Positions 41,327 to 50,281 of a stretch of 64,000 bases of DNA are shown here, piece after piece. The stretch spans positions 124,001 to 188,000 of the forward strand of contig JAEYJO010000047.1 of the NCBI GenBank assembly GCA_023408815.1, read 5' to 3'. The notes beneath the pieces were generated by a model. The model was not told the DNA's origin. It did not search any database and saw nothing but the letters and a program-made list of their open reading frames with translations. Made by a program: the position numbers and the translations under genes. Numbering within the stretch: the stretch's first letter is position 1; the number at the start of each line of letters is the position of its first letter. Source of the DNA: Bacillota bacterium (GTDB lineage Bacteria; Bacillota; Clostridia; Lachnospirales; Lachnospiraceae).

Positions 41327-42849
41327 TACATTGCCTCCTTTATTTCCGTATTTTCTCCGCTGCTGATCAGATCGCTTATCTTCTGTGCGGCATCCTTTTG
41401 GTTCAAGTCATCTTCATTTAATGTCACAACGCATTTTCCTTCCGCCAGTACAACAATCTTATTGCAATTTGCCATGAGCTCCTGAATCTCATCAGAAATA
41501 AAAATAATCGCCATACCGTCATCGGCAAACTTATGTATCTGTTCATAAATTTCTGCTTTGGAGCCGATATCAATACCTACAGTGGGCGTATCCATGATAA
41601 ATACCTTCGGTTTGGTGGCAATCCATTTTCCAATCACCACCTTCTGTTGATTTCCCCCGGAAAGTGTTCCTATTATCGTGTCGATAGAAGGAGTTCTGAC
41701 CTTTAATTCCTTTACACATTCCTCCGCTAACTTTTCTTCCTTTTTTCTGTTCAGAATCCCCCGGTTCGATAATGCATTTACCAAGGCGGAAGACACATTT
41801 TCCTTGATTTTTCTTTCGATAAACAAGCCTTGATGGAAACGGTCTTCCGGAAGCAATGCAATGCCGAATTCCTTCGCCTTCATCGGAGAGTTGATCTTAA
41901 CCTCTTTTCCCTCCACCTTAATACGTCCGCTTTGGGTTCTGTTCAGACCGAATAATGACATAGCCAGTTCAGTTCTGCCGGAGCCCAGCAGCCCTGTAAG
42001 GCCGATAATATCTCCCTTTCTTATCGAGATGCTAATATCTTCATATTGATCCTTACGTGTCAAATGTTCAATTTCCATAATCGGCTGATTGTCCTTGCAC
42101 TTTCTATGATACCTCGGATATTCTACCTCACGTCCCGTCATATAATGCGACAGGCTCTTTTCATCCAGGTCCTTACTGCTGAAATCACCAATCTTCTCTC
42201 CGTTTCTAAAAATGGTGATCGTATCCGCTACCGAAAATATTTCGTCCAGTTTATGGCTGATAAATACGATTGCCAATCCTTTTTTCTTCAGCTCGACAAT
42301 AATTTTCAGCAGCCTTTCCACCTCCTTCTTGGTCAATGCTGTGGTCGGCTCGTCCATAAAGAGGATCTTTGCATCCTGTGCCAGTGCCCTGCAGATTGCC
42401 GTCAGCTGCCTGTTTGCCATAGAAAGCTCTCCGACTGTCTGATTCATATCAATAGATACACCGATTCTATCCAATTGTTCCTTTGCGATGTTTTTAATTT
42501 CTTTCCAGTTTACAATCCTTTTCTTCTCAAAGCTCAACTTGCTTATCGCAATATTTTCAGCAACGGTCATATGTTGGAACAAGGACAGATCCTGATAAAT
42601 AACTTGAACCCCTTCCTTCATTGCCTGATAAGGAGTTAATGCATGGTAAGTATTTCCATTTAATATGATTTCTCCTTCATCCGGGGTATGAACTCCTGAA
42701 ATATTTTTTACCAGTGTCGATTTTCCGCATCCGTTTTCTCCTGCAAGGCAGTGGATCTCTCCTTTGTTTATGGATAAGTTTATTTCTTTGAGTGCCTTTA
42801 CGCCGATAAAGGATTTGCTTAGATTTTTCACGCACAGTATTTGTTCCAT
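41326..42849 (-). CDS. Ribose-type sugar ABC transporter ATPase (two domains)
   Basis: A 507-residue duplicated ATPase of the RbsA/MglA type. The first domain has an intact Walker A (GENGCGKST), LSMANRQ in place of the signature, and ILFMDEPTTAL. The second has the degenerate P-loop GLLGSGRTE and an intact LSGGNQQKVVIGKW, as usual for this family. The start at MEQILCV follows GGAGG by seven bases; the frame stays open for eleven codons upstream. A terminator-like hairpin lies between this gene and the lipoprotein gene. Confidence 0.93.
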   Translation of the reverse strand: MEQILCVKNLSKSFIGVKALKEINLSINKGEIHCLAGENGCGKSTLVKNISGVHTPDEGEIILNGNTYHALTPYQAMKEGVQVIYQDLSLFQHMTVAENIAISKLSFEKKRIVNWKEIKNIAKEQLDRIGVSIDMNQTVGELSMANRQLTAICRALAQDAKILFMDEPTTALTKKEVERLLKIIVELKKKGLAIVFISHKLDEIFSVADTITIFRNGEKIGDFSSKDLDEKSLSHYMTGREVEYPRYHRKCKDNQPIMEIEHLTRKDQYEDISISIRKGDIIGLTGLLGSGRTELAMSLFGLNRTQSGRIKVEGKEVKINSPMKAKEFGIALLPEDRFHQGLFIERKIKENVSSALVNALSNRGILNRKKEEKLAEECVKELKVRTPSIDTIIGTLSGGNQQKVVIGKWIATKPKVFIMDTPTVGIDIGSKAEIYEQIHKFADDGMAIIFISDEIQELMANCNKIVVLAEGKCVVTLNEDDLNQKDAAQKISDLISSGENTEIKEAM

Positions 42850-42880
42850 TCTATTACCTCCATCTAATCTTTTCTTTTGC

Positions 42881-42914
42881 AAAAAAAACAGAGAACGGCT
42901 GCCACGCCGTTCTC
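42881..42914 (-). terminator. Attenuator-like terminator after the ribose-type lipoprotein gene
   Basis: A 9-base GC-rich stem (GAGAACGGC / GCCGTTCTC, loop of six) followed on the minus strand by TGTTTTTTTT. It lies between the lipoprotein and ATPase genes and should keep the importer core below the level of the binding protein. Confidence 0.85.
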
Positions 42915-42958
42915 CATTTCTACCTTATCATGTGATAGCAACCTGTCATATGGTGTGT

Positions 42959-44056
42959 TTAGAAATTATAGTCATCTACATTCTCTGCCGTAAATTCTAA
43001 CGGTGCAAAGCCATAAGCAATATTGTTCTCAACGTTAACACTTTCATAGCCTGTAATTTTTAAGTCTGTCCCCGTCTCTACTCCCTGGCCGGAAGCTAAC
43101 AGATAAGCCGCATAGCAGGTTGCATAGCCTGCATCCGCCGGTCTCCATGCTAATCCGTGTGCCATAGAGCCATCTTTTAAATAGGTAGAGGACATGGAAG
43201 GCAGTGCCAGGGAGACAACAGGTATTGTCGTCGCCTTATCTTTTTCCAGCAACGCTTCGCATATTCCGCCGCCCTGTGCGGAGCAATCAAAGAATCCGTT
43301 AATATCCGGGTAAGCCTTTAGAATTTCAAGAGTCTTATCATGGGCTCCTTCCACGCTGTTTCCGTCTTCATAAGGTTCCTCCGTTACGCATTCCATATCC
43401 GGATAATTTGCTTCGATGTATTCTACTGCCGCTTTATACCATGCCATATGTGTTTCCATCGTAAGTCCGCCGACGAAACCGGCATATTTGCCCTTACCGC
43501 CCATAGCTTCCGCTAAGCTTTTTCCGAATAACTGTCCGAATTCTTCATTAATAAAAGCTTCTACATCCAAGTCAACTTTATCTGCCGTACCCGGTGCTTC
43601 ATGGGTTACTACTACAATTCCGGCTTCTCTCGCTTTCTCAATCGTCGGTACCAACGCCTCCGGATCATTAGGGACAACGCATATCGCATCTACTCCTTGT
43701 GCTATTAAATCTTCCATAATAGCGATCTGGCTGGCAGCATCACCTGTTTCAGGTACCTGAACCGATACATTGAGTCCCGTATCCTTTTGCAGCTGCTCAA
43801 CGCCCGTTACCATATCATCAAACCATGAATCACTTTGTTTTACTACCATAACAACTTTGTAATCTGCCGGGTCGGCCGATTTATCTGCCGCCTCAGCTGC
43901 TGTTTCTGACGTATCATCCGTCTCAGCCGTTGCTTCCGCCGCCGTATTATCTGCGGCTGCGTTATCTGCAGCTGCCGGTTGATTACTGCTTCCGCATCCT
44001 GCCAACATAGATGCAAACATTGTCATGCACATGAGCATTGCCATCATCTTTTTCAT
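42959..44056 (-). CDS. Sugar-binding lipoprotein of the ribose-type importer
   Basis: A 365-residue lipoprotein with lipobox SMLAGC (Cys21), then an Ala/Asp/Thr-rich linker of about 45 residues and a type I periplasmic-binding domain. Segments such as VVMVVKQSDSWFDDMVTGVEQL, DAICVVPNDPEALVP and THEAPG place it near the LsrB/RhaS group. That group binds rhamnose, autoinducer-2 or related small sugars, so quorum-signal uptake is a possible alternative to catabolism. AAGGAGG precedes the start by eight bases. Confidence 0.9.
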   Translation of the reverse strand: MKKMMAMLMCMTMFASMLAGCGSSNQPAAADNAAADNTAAEATAETDDTSETAAEAADKSADPADYKVVMVVKQSDSWFDDMVTGVEQLQKDTGLNVSVQVPETGDAASQIAIMEDLIAQGVDAICVVPNDPEALVPTIEKAREAGIVVVTHEAPGTADKVDLDVEAFINEEFGQLFGKSLAEAMGGKGKYAGFVGGLTMETHMAWYKAAVEYIEANYPDMECVTEEPYEDGNSVEGAHDKTLEILKAYPDINGFFDCSAQGGGICEALLEKDKATTIPVVSLALPSMSSTYLKDGSMAHGLAWRPADAGYATCYAAYLLASGQGVETGTDLKITGYESVNVENNIAYGFAPLEFTAENVDDYNF

Positions 44057-44142
44057 TTCATTTTCCTCCTTGTTGTAAGCTTTGCTTTATAAATACATTA
44101 TACGAAATTCTTCCGTTTTTCCTATTCAATTATCCGTTGTCG

Positions 44143-44171
44143 TTTTTCAAATTTCCGACCTGTTTTTTCAA
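44143..44171. promoter_or_regulatory. Direct repeats in the divergent promoter region, likely AraC-type sites
   Basis: TTGAAAAA occurs twice on the minus strand (44150-44143 and 44171-44164), 21 bases apart, about two helical turns. They lie upstream of a TATAAT -10 that lacks a good -35 and serves the lipoprotein gene. This is the usual layout for activation by an AraC-type regulator such as the YesN-like protein encoded nearby. Confidence 0.5.
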
Positions 44172-44185
44172 CTTTGGAAATAACC

Positions 44186-44214
44186 TTGTAATAAAAAATA
44201 GGATGGATTATAAT
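44186..44214 (+). promoter_or_regulatory. Promoter of the second sensor kinase operon
   Basis: TTGTAA (44186-44191), 17 bases, TATAAT (44209-44214), about 50 bases before the kinase start. Confidence 0.65.
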
Positions 44215-44266
44215 CTGTCCATACAGCGTATTATAACGTATTATATCTAATGAAAGGCTTGGAATT

Positions 44267-46033
44267 ATGAGGAGAATCTTACAAAATCTGGAGCATAGAT
44301 TAAGTTATTTATCGCTTACTACCAAAGTTATTTTTATTATTTTAGTAGTATTATTTATTAATGTAGCTGCTTCCCTCGTAAGTATCGATATGGTTTTAAA
44401 ATCCAGCAACCGTTTATTATATGAATCGCTGCAGGGCTCATTAAATTATACTGCCGAGGATATTTCCTTTAAATTATCCAATATAGAATCCATGTCAAGT
44501 TCTATTCTATCCAACCAAAATATACGCAAGAACCTAATCGCATTAGATGAGGAAACCTCTGAAATCGGAATACGGAATATTAATAACACTCTAAAATATC
44601 TGATCAGCGATTATTACCAAACATATAAATTAAATAATATCAGCTATATCAATTTATATAATCCTCGTTTTGTTACTTATAGCTATGAGAGCAAAAGTAT
44701 TTCCACCCCCGATGATATTCATCAGGCAGTTATCCAAAAAGCCAATCAAAATTCAGGCTATCCTTGCTGGGTAACCGATTACTGTAATACCTATGGTCTT
44801 TTTCTTGGAAGAGATTCAAGAAAGATCAATAACCTGAAATATGAAACAATCGGTACCTTGGTCGTTTCTATCGACATGGAAAAAATGATCAAATCCTCCA
44901 CCCAGTCGTTATTGGATACGGATTTTGCCCAGTACATTATATATGACGGGGCATATGAAATCTTCCATTCCAAGTCACTGGACACCTCTACCGTAGCATC
45001 GATCCAGACATCTCTCTCTGAAAATTACGATGTGCTTAGGATTGGAAAAAGCAAATACTTTTGCGTACGCGGAACTATTTCTAATCCATCATGGGATTAT
45101 ATTTGTTTAATTCCGTATGATTATATTTCAGACACCATCAATATGTCCATGCTTCTTTCTTTGGGCGTTATACTTTTCAGTGTAGCGATGTCCTTAATCC
45201 TTTCCAGATTATTGATTCGCTCTATTATGAAAGATTTTTATCTTCTTATACAGAAAATGGATGCCTTTGGAAAGGATGAATCGAAATTACCCGATATAGG
45301 CGGGCACTATGATCACCGCAAGGATGAGGTTGGAATGCTTCATAATCAATTCGATCAAATGGCCATCAAGCTTCAGCTTCTGATCCAGGAAAACTATGTG
45401 AATGAAATTCTCAGAAAAGACGCTAAAATAAAGGCTTTGGAAAGCCAAATCAATCCTCATTTTCTATACAATACTTTGGAATCGGTAAATTGGCGTGCAA
45501 AAGCGATTGGGGAAAAAGAAATCTCTCTTATGATCGAGTCGCTCGGTTCCCTGTTGCGCGTTACACTCAGCAATAAGGATACCCAGCATACCGTTGCTGA
45601 CGACTTAGATATTGTAAAATGCTATATGAATATTCAAAAAATACGTTTCCCTGACAGATTGTCCTTTACGGAAAATATAGATCCTTCCATTCTTTCAGTT
45701 GAAATTCCGCTGCTTATTTTGCAGCCTCTGGTAGAAAATGCTATTAACTACGGTATGGAAGAAAGTATCGATGTATGTCATATTGAAATAGAAGGACACG
45801 TTTACGGCGAAACGGTATTTATAAGTATCATTAACAGCGGTTCACAATTCGAGGAACGCCTTTTGGAAAAGCTAAATAATCAGGAAGTAATCCCACATGG
45901 CTTTGGAATTGGACTTCTGAATATCCATCAGCGAATTCAGCTTACCTATGGTTCCTCATACGGATTGAATTTATATAACAAGGACGAGGATACTGCCGTC
46001 GCTCAGGTGACCATCCCGGTTACCATCGATTAA
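44267..46033 (+). CDS. Sensor histidine kinase, YesM family
   Basis: A 588-residue membrane sensor kinase. A first membrane segment (about 20-43), an extracytoplasmic Cache-like sensor (about 45-285), a second membrane segment (about 290-315), HAMP, then a His_kinase core. The core has QINPHFLYNTLESVNW (phosphoacceptor His), the N box ENAINYGMEE and the G box GFGIGLLNIHQRI. It is divergent from the ribose-type importer and so probably responds to that sugar. The last 13 coding bases form one arm of a long palindromic repeat. Confidence 0.93.
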   Translation: MRRILQNLEHRLSYLSLTTKVIFIILVVLFINVAASLVSIDMVLKSSNRLLYESLQGSLNYTAEDISFKLSNIESMSSSILSNQNIRKNLIALDEETSEIGIRNINNTLKYLISDYYQTYKLNNISYINLYNPRFVTYSYESKSISTPDDIHQAVIQKANQNSGYPCWVTDYCNTYGLFLGRDSRKINNLKYETIGTLVVSIDMEKMIKSSTQSLLDTDFAQYIIYDGAYEIFHSKSLDTSTVASIQTSLSENYDVLRIGKSKYFCVRGTISNPSWDYICLIPYDYISDTINMSMLLSLGVILFSVAMSLILSRLLIRSIMKDFYLLIQKMDAFGKDESKLPDIGGHYDHRKDEVGMLHNQFDQMAIKLQLLIQENYVNEILRKDAKIKALESQINPHFLYNTLESVNWRAKAIGEKEISLMIESLGSLLRVTLSNKDTQHTVADDLDIVKCYMNIQKIRFPDRLSFTENIDPSILSVEIPLLILQPLVENAINYGMEESIDVCHIEIEGHVYGETVFISIINSGSQFEERLLEKLNNQEVIPHGFGIGLLNIHQRIQLTYGSSYGLNLYNKDEDTAVAQVTIPVTID

Positions 46034-46076
46034 CAAGGTCACACACGGGCGTGTAAGACTTTGTCAATCGATGGTA
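46021..46076. repeat. Dispersed palindromic repeat, copy 1
   Basis: Arms of 20 bases (TACCATCGATTAACAAGGTC at 46021-46040 and its partner at 46057-46076) match at 18 positions, with an inner ACACG/CGTGT stem. The last 30 bases (46047-46076) are 28/30 identical to 54674-54703. It overlaps the kinase stop codon and lies before the response regulator gene. There is no T-run. Confidence 0.75.
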
Positions 46077-46108
46077 GTAAAATATAAAAAATAGGAGTAT
46101 AAGTTTAT

Positions 46109-47647
46109 ATGTTAAAACTATTAATTGCAGACGACGAAAAAATAATACGGGAAACCATCTCGAAATTAATTGATTGGAAAAGTCTGGGTATCTCATTGAT
46201 GGGGACTGCTAAAGACGGAATAGAGGCTTATAATATGATTCTGGATGAATACCCGGACATTATACTTACAGATATCAAAATGCCCGGCCTGTCCGGGTTG
46301 GAGTTGATTCAAAAAATTTATGCAGTTAACAAGGATACCCAATTTATTATTTTAACCGGATATAGTGATTTTGAATATGCAAAAAAAGCGATGCAGTATG
46401 GAGTTCGCTATTACCTTCTTAAACCCTGCAATGAGGAGCAGATTATATCCAGTTTAAAGGATGTGATACACGACCACTATGACAAGCTTGCGACCAGAAG
46501 GAATGCGCAGGATAATTTGCCGCTTCTTAACCAATTCCGGCAAAATCTGCTCGTTAATCTAATTAATGACGGTCTTACCTCTCAAGTATCTTTATCCAGG
46601 GACAGCTACGTTCCTTTTCATAAGGATTACAGCAAGTACTTGGATTTCTATACTACGCCTTATGAAGTATGCTATTTTTATTATCTTTTAGAGGAGAATA
46701 TGCAAAATGCAATTCAATTAATTGAAGATTATCGTGAAAAGAATTCTCCCGGCATTCCTTTTCACTATCTTTATGTGCATAATACTCTTGTGTTCTTTTT
46801 TTCTTCGTTCAGTCCTGCGTATGCGGAAATGGACACATTTATGTCAGGGCTTAAGTTTCCTGATCAAGACACTGATATCCTATACCGGAGAACCTCCTTT
46901 GATAACTTTGAAATAGCTTTAAACAAACTTATTCATCATATACGCCTTTATGAACAGATTATATATACCGACGGCACAACATTAACAAAAATCAGCAATT
47001 ATCAGAATATTATCCGCGAGGTCCAAAACCATACGGCACAGATTTACGTAAACGACAGGGAAGAATCCGTAAGGGCTATTCATTCATTGCTCAGCGTTCT
47101 GCAGGCAATAACGGACCTTAACTTTTTAAAGCAGCTTGTTTCTTCCGTTATCGTTATATCTTCCTCTAAAAATATATCTTACCACGCTCTTTCCGCTGCG
47201 GAATTCCTGGTAGGAGTGGGTTCTTCTGCCGACTGTCGGGAGATTACAGGCTCTCTCGAACAATTATTGGAGAATCTTTATCATAAGTATCATTCTTATA
47301 CTGCTGCCGGTACTATAAGTGCCAAAATACAGACTTATGTACAAGAGCATTTATCCGATCCGGATCTTTCTTTAAAGTGGATTGCCGATAATTATCTTTA
47401 CATGAATGTGGATTATGTAAGCAAAAAATTCATTAAGGAAACGGGGGAAACTTTCTCTAAATATTTAACCGATGAAAAGGTTAAAAAGGCCAAGGAGCTT
47501 CTGGCAGAAAAGAGGCCCGCAAAAATTCAGGAAATTGCAGAGCTTGTCGGCTGCGGAAATAATCCGCCGTATTTTAATCAAATATTTAAAAAAAGTACGG
47601 GATTATCGCCAAGTGCTTATATGAAAAAAATTCATGGCGATATATAG
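46109..47647 (+). CDS. Response regulator with AraC-type DNA-binding domain (YesN-like)
   Basis: A 512-residue full-length YesN-type regulator. Receiver: ADDE, Asp55 in ILTDIKMPG and Lys105 in YYLLKPC. A helical middle region of about 270 residues follows, then two AraC-type helix-turn-helix motifs (LKWIADNYLYMNVDYVSKKF and IAELVGCGNNPPYFNQIFKK). It is cotranscribed with the kinase, separated from it by the palindromic repeat. It should activate the divergent importer operon through the TTGAAAAA repeats, by analogy with known YesN systems. Confidence 0.93.
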   Translation: MLKLLIADDEKIIRETISKLIDWKSLGISLMGTAKDGIEAYNMILDEYPDIILTDIKMPGLSGLELIQKIYAVNKDTQFIILTGYSDFEYAKKAMQYGVRYYLLKPCNEEQIISSLKDVIHDHYDKLATRRNAQDNLPLLNQFRQNLLVNLINDGLTSQVSLSRDSYVPFHKDYSKYLDFYTTPYEVCYFYYLLEENMQNAIQLIEDYREKNSPGIPFHYLYVHNTLVFFFSSFSPAYAEMDTFMSGLKFPDQDTDILYRRTSFDNFEIALNKLIHHIRLYEQIIYTDGTTLTKISNYQNIIREVQNHTAQIYVNDREESVRAIHSLLSVLQAITDLNFLKQLVSSVIVISSSKNISYHALSAAEFLVGVGSSADCREITGSLEQLLENLYHKYHSYTAAGTISAKIQTYVQEHLSDPDLSLKWIADNYLYMNVDYVSKKFIKETGETFSKYLTDEKVKKAKELLAEKRPAKIQEIAELVGCGNNPPYFNQIFKKSTGLSPSAYMKKIHGDI

Positions 47648-47650
47648 AAC

Positions 47651-47668
47651 AGGAAAACCTTTTTTCCC
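47651..47668. terminator. Weak hairpin between convergent genes
   Basis: GGAAAA and TTTTCC can pair around a CCTT loop within the 20-base gap between the response regulator and fabH. The stem is AT-rich and only modestly convincing. Confidence 0.3.
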
Positions 47669-48669
47669 TACCATTCGATTACGGCGGTTCCCCATGTAAG
47701 CCCGGCTCCGAAGCCAGACATGACTATCTTGTCTCCCGGGCGGAGCATTCCCTTCTGATTCATTTCATCCAAAAGAATAGGCACGCTTGCCGCGGATATG
47801 TTTCCGCAATGATCCAGGCTCAGGGGAAATTTGTCTTCGCTCACCTTCAGACGCTTTGCCACGGACTGAATGATTCTGATATTCGCCTGATGAAGTACAA
47901 AATATTTAATATCCTCCGTTTTCAGCCGCGACATTTCAAGCACCTTAATAATAGATGAGGGCACTGTACTCACCGCGAACTTATACACTTCCTGACCATC
48001 CATTGATACATAACCAAGTTCAAAGGGATTCTGAATCAATGGGTTATTATTTACACGGTCTCTGCACGCAAGAACACTTCCCTTCGCTCCATCAGATCCC
48101 TGCGTAAAAGCAAGCAAGCCCCTCCTGCCGTTTTCTTCCATTTCGCTCTCTTCCGACTCATCGTCCGCATATGTACGCACTACGGCTGCTCCCGCTCCAT
48201 CGCCAAAAAGGACACAGGTACTTCTGTCATTCCAGTCCATAATCTTCGACAGTGTCTCCGCCCCAACTACCAGAGCCGTTTTATAAATGCCTGACTGCAA
48301 GTAAACATAAGAGGTATGGAGAGCGAACATAAAGCCCGAGCAGGCAGCATTCACATCGAACGCCACCGCATTTGCCGCCCCAAGCTTTGCCTGCACTTCG
48401 CAGGATGTAGATGGAGTTACATAGTCGCCGGTAATTGTCCCTACAATAATCAAATCGATTTCATCCGCACCGACTCCTGCATTCTTAAGCGCTTTTTGCG
48501 AAGCTTCCGCCGCCATTGAGGCTGTGGTCTCTTCCTTAGCCAGCCTTCTCTCCTTTATACCCGTACGGCTGGAAATCCATTCATCAGAGGTATCCATAAT
48601 TTTTGATAAATCGTCGTTGGTTACCACACTTAAAGGGAGACAGCTTCCCGTCCCTATTATTCTCATCAT
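47668..48669 (-). CDS. fabH: 3-oxoacyl-ACP synthase III
   Basis: The initiating condensing enzyme of fatty acid synthesis, joining acetyl-CoA (or a branched starter) with malonyl-ACP. The 333-residue chain has the nucleophile Cys110 in FDVNAACSGF, the His in FVLHQANIRI and the Asn in DHCGNISAAS. Two ATGs stand together at the start; the second may be the real one. It is at the 3' end of the fab cluster, whereas in many Firmicutes fabH is near the 5' end. Confidence 0.95.
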   Translation of the reverse strand: MMRIIGTGSCLPLSVVTNDDLSKIMDTSDEWISSRTGIKERRLAKEETTASMAAEASQKALKNAGVGADEIDLIIVGTITGDYVTPSTSCEVQAKLGAANAVAFDVNAACSGFMFALHTSYVYLQSGIYKTALVVGAETLSKIMDWNDRSTCVLFGDGAGAAVVRTYADDESEESEMEENGRRGLLAFTQGSDGAKGSVLACRDRVNNNPLIQNPFELGYVSMDGQEVYKFAVSTVPSSIIKVLEMSRLKTEDIKYFVLHQANIRIIQSVAKRLKVSEDKFPLSLDHCGNISAASVPILLDEMNQKGMLRPGDKIVMSGFGAGLTWGTAVIEW

Positions 48670-48695
48670 ACCAATAACCTTGCCTTTCTCACAAA

Positions 48696-49769
48696 CTATT
48701 CTCCATCTATTTCAAATTCTTTCATAATATCTTTTACATGTTCCAGCTTCTCCGCTCTGCAGGCATTTGCTCCACAGAAGAGAAGTCCGTCCTTTACATT
48801 TCCGTTTACCGCATTTATGAGAGCCTGCGTGATGCAATATGGTGTTTCTGCCGGGTTGCAGGTTATGATGCAATCGAAGCACTTCCTGGGAGGTATTCTT
48901 CCCTGCGCAGTTCTTCTCGTAAATTCGTTGGCGATAGCCCGTGCCGGCATTCCTACCGGACTTTTTACGATTATAATGTCATCTTCCGCAGCATCTATAT
49001 ATGCCTGTTTGTAAGCCTGTGAAGCGTCACATTCATAAGTCGTTACAAACCGGGTCGCTAACTGAACACCGGACGCTCCAAGCGAGAACGCGTGCTCCGC
49101 ATCCTCTCTCGTATAGATTCCTCCTGCAACCACCACCGGGATTTCTTTGCCATGCTCGCTTGCGCATTCCTCTACATGCCAGATAATCCTGCGGATTTCT
49201 CCATCATAATCCAGCTCCTCCATATGGGCAAGCTGCTCATTCTTAAAGCCCAGATGCCCTCCGGCCAGAGGACCTTCTATCACGACCATATCCGGCAGCC
49301 TGTCATATTTCTTCATCCAATATTTTAAAATAATCTGTGCCGACTTAAGGCTTGAAACGATAGGTGCAATCTTTGTTTTGGCCTTTCCCACCAGCTCCGG
49401 CAAAGCCATCGGCAGTCCCGCTCCCGATATGATAATGTCCACTCCTGCCGCTATTGCTGCTTTTACGTATTCCTCATATCGTTTTGTTGCTACCATGATG
49501 TTAACGCCGATAATTCCGCTTCCGGCAATTTTTCTCGCTTTATCTATTTCGTCTTTTATGGCACGCAGATTACACCCTATCGGGTCCTTGCCAAAGCTTT
49601 CGCTTTTATAACCGATTTGTGCGGTGGAAATAATACCCACACCACCCTGAGCCGCTACCGCTCCGGCCAGCCCGGACAGACTGATGCCTACACCCATTCC
49701 TCCCTGGACTACCGGAATCTTCGCCGTAAGATCTCCTATTTTTAAGGGTTTTAATAAACTATTGCTCAT
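48696..49769 (-). CDS. FMN-dependent nitronate monooxygenase / FabK-like oxidoreductase
   Basis: A 357-residue TIM-barrel flavoprotein of the 2-nitropropane dioxygenase family. VVQGGMGVGISLSGLAGAVA opens the FMN site, and GAGLPMALPEL and PVVAGGIYTREDAEHAFSLG complete it. A C-terminal Cys-containing tail (CFDCIITCNPAETPYC) is unlike FabK. It overlaps fabZ by four bases and lies inside the fatty acid operon, so it may protect or assist the pathway. Its reaction there is not known to me. The true enoyl reductase of the cluster is the FabK 4 kb upstream. Confidence 0.85.
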   Translation of the reverse strand: MSNSLLKPLKIGDLTAKIPVVQGGMGVGISLSGLAGAVAAQGGVGIISTAQIGYKSESFGKDPIGCNLRAIKDEIDKARKIAGSGIIGVNIMVATKRYEEYVKAAIAAGVDIIISGAGLPMALPELVGKAKTKIAPIVSSLKSAQIILKYWMKKYDRLPDMVVIEGPLAGGHLGFKNEQLAHMEELDYDGEIRRIIWHVEECASEHGKEIPVVVAGGIYTREDAEHAFSLGASGVQLATRFVTTYECDASQAYKQAYIDAAEDDIIIVKSPVGMPARAIANEFTRRTAQGRIPPRKCFDCIITCNPAETPYCITQALINAVNGNVKDGLLFCGANACRAEKLEHVKDIMKEFEIDGE

Positions 49770-50209
49770 GATTCCTCCAGGCTGCCTATGGCAAAAGTAA
49801 GCTCTGCCTGCACTGCCAGCTTTCCATCCACATACGCCTTTGCGCTGCCTATGCCGATAGGGCCTTTCCTTTTAATAATTTCCGTTTCCAGCAAAAGAAC
49901 ATCTCCGGGCACGATTTTTTTCTTGAATTTCGCGGAATTAATTGCTCCGAAATACGCAGTCTTTCCCTTGAAGTCCGGCTGAGTGAGCAGCGCCACGGCC
50001 CCTACCTGCGCCAGAGCCTCTACTACAAGCACCCCCGGCATGACAGGCTCTCCCGGAAAATGTCCCGCAAAAAACGGCTCGTTATAAGTTACACATTTTT
50101 TCCCCTTTGCCCTTACGCCCGGCTCCAGTTCCTCTATAGTGTCTACGAGAAGAAACGGGTGTCTGTGGGGAATGATTTCCATAATTTCCTTTGTCGTTAA
50201 AACGGACAT
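49766..50209 (-). CDS. fabZ: 3-hydroxyacyl-ACP dehydratase FabZ
   Basis: A 147-residue hot-dog-fold dehydratase removing water from 3-hydroxyacyl-ACP. The catalytic His is in HFPGEPVMPGVL and the catalytic Glu in VVEALAQVGA. IIPHRHPFLLVD opens the protein. It is preceded by AGGAGAGAGAG and by a mini-hairpin of the GAGTR family. Confidence 0.96.
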   Translation of the reverse strand: MSVLTTKEIMEIIPHRHPFLLVDTIEELEPGVRAKGKKCVTYNEPFFAGHFPGEPVMPGVLVVEALAQVGAVALLTQPDFKGKTAYFGAINSAKFKKKIVPGDVLLLETEIIKRKGPIGIGSAKAYVDGKLAVQAELTFAIGSLEES

Positions 50210-50223
50210 CTCTCTCTCCTAAT

Positions 50224-50238
50224 GAGTATTCTTTACTC
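50224..50238. repeat. GAGTR mini-hairpin upstream of fabZ
   Basis: GAGTA-TTCTT-TACTC, a 5-base stem around TTCTT. The same 15-base plan occurs three times at 59872-59923. It lies 14 bases before the fabZ start. Confidence 0.55.
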
Positions 50239-50281
50239 ATTTCTGATTCATTTTTTTATTATCAAGTTGGAACTGAACATC

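Noticed and set aside
48696..49769. Second FabK in the fatty acid cluster
   Set aside because: The FMN-binding half fits, but the Cys-rich C-terminal tail and overall pattern place it with nitronate monooxygenase-like proteins; the real FabK is at 53407-54330.
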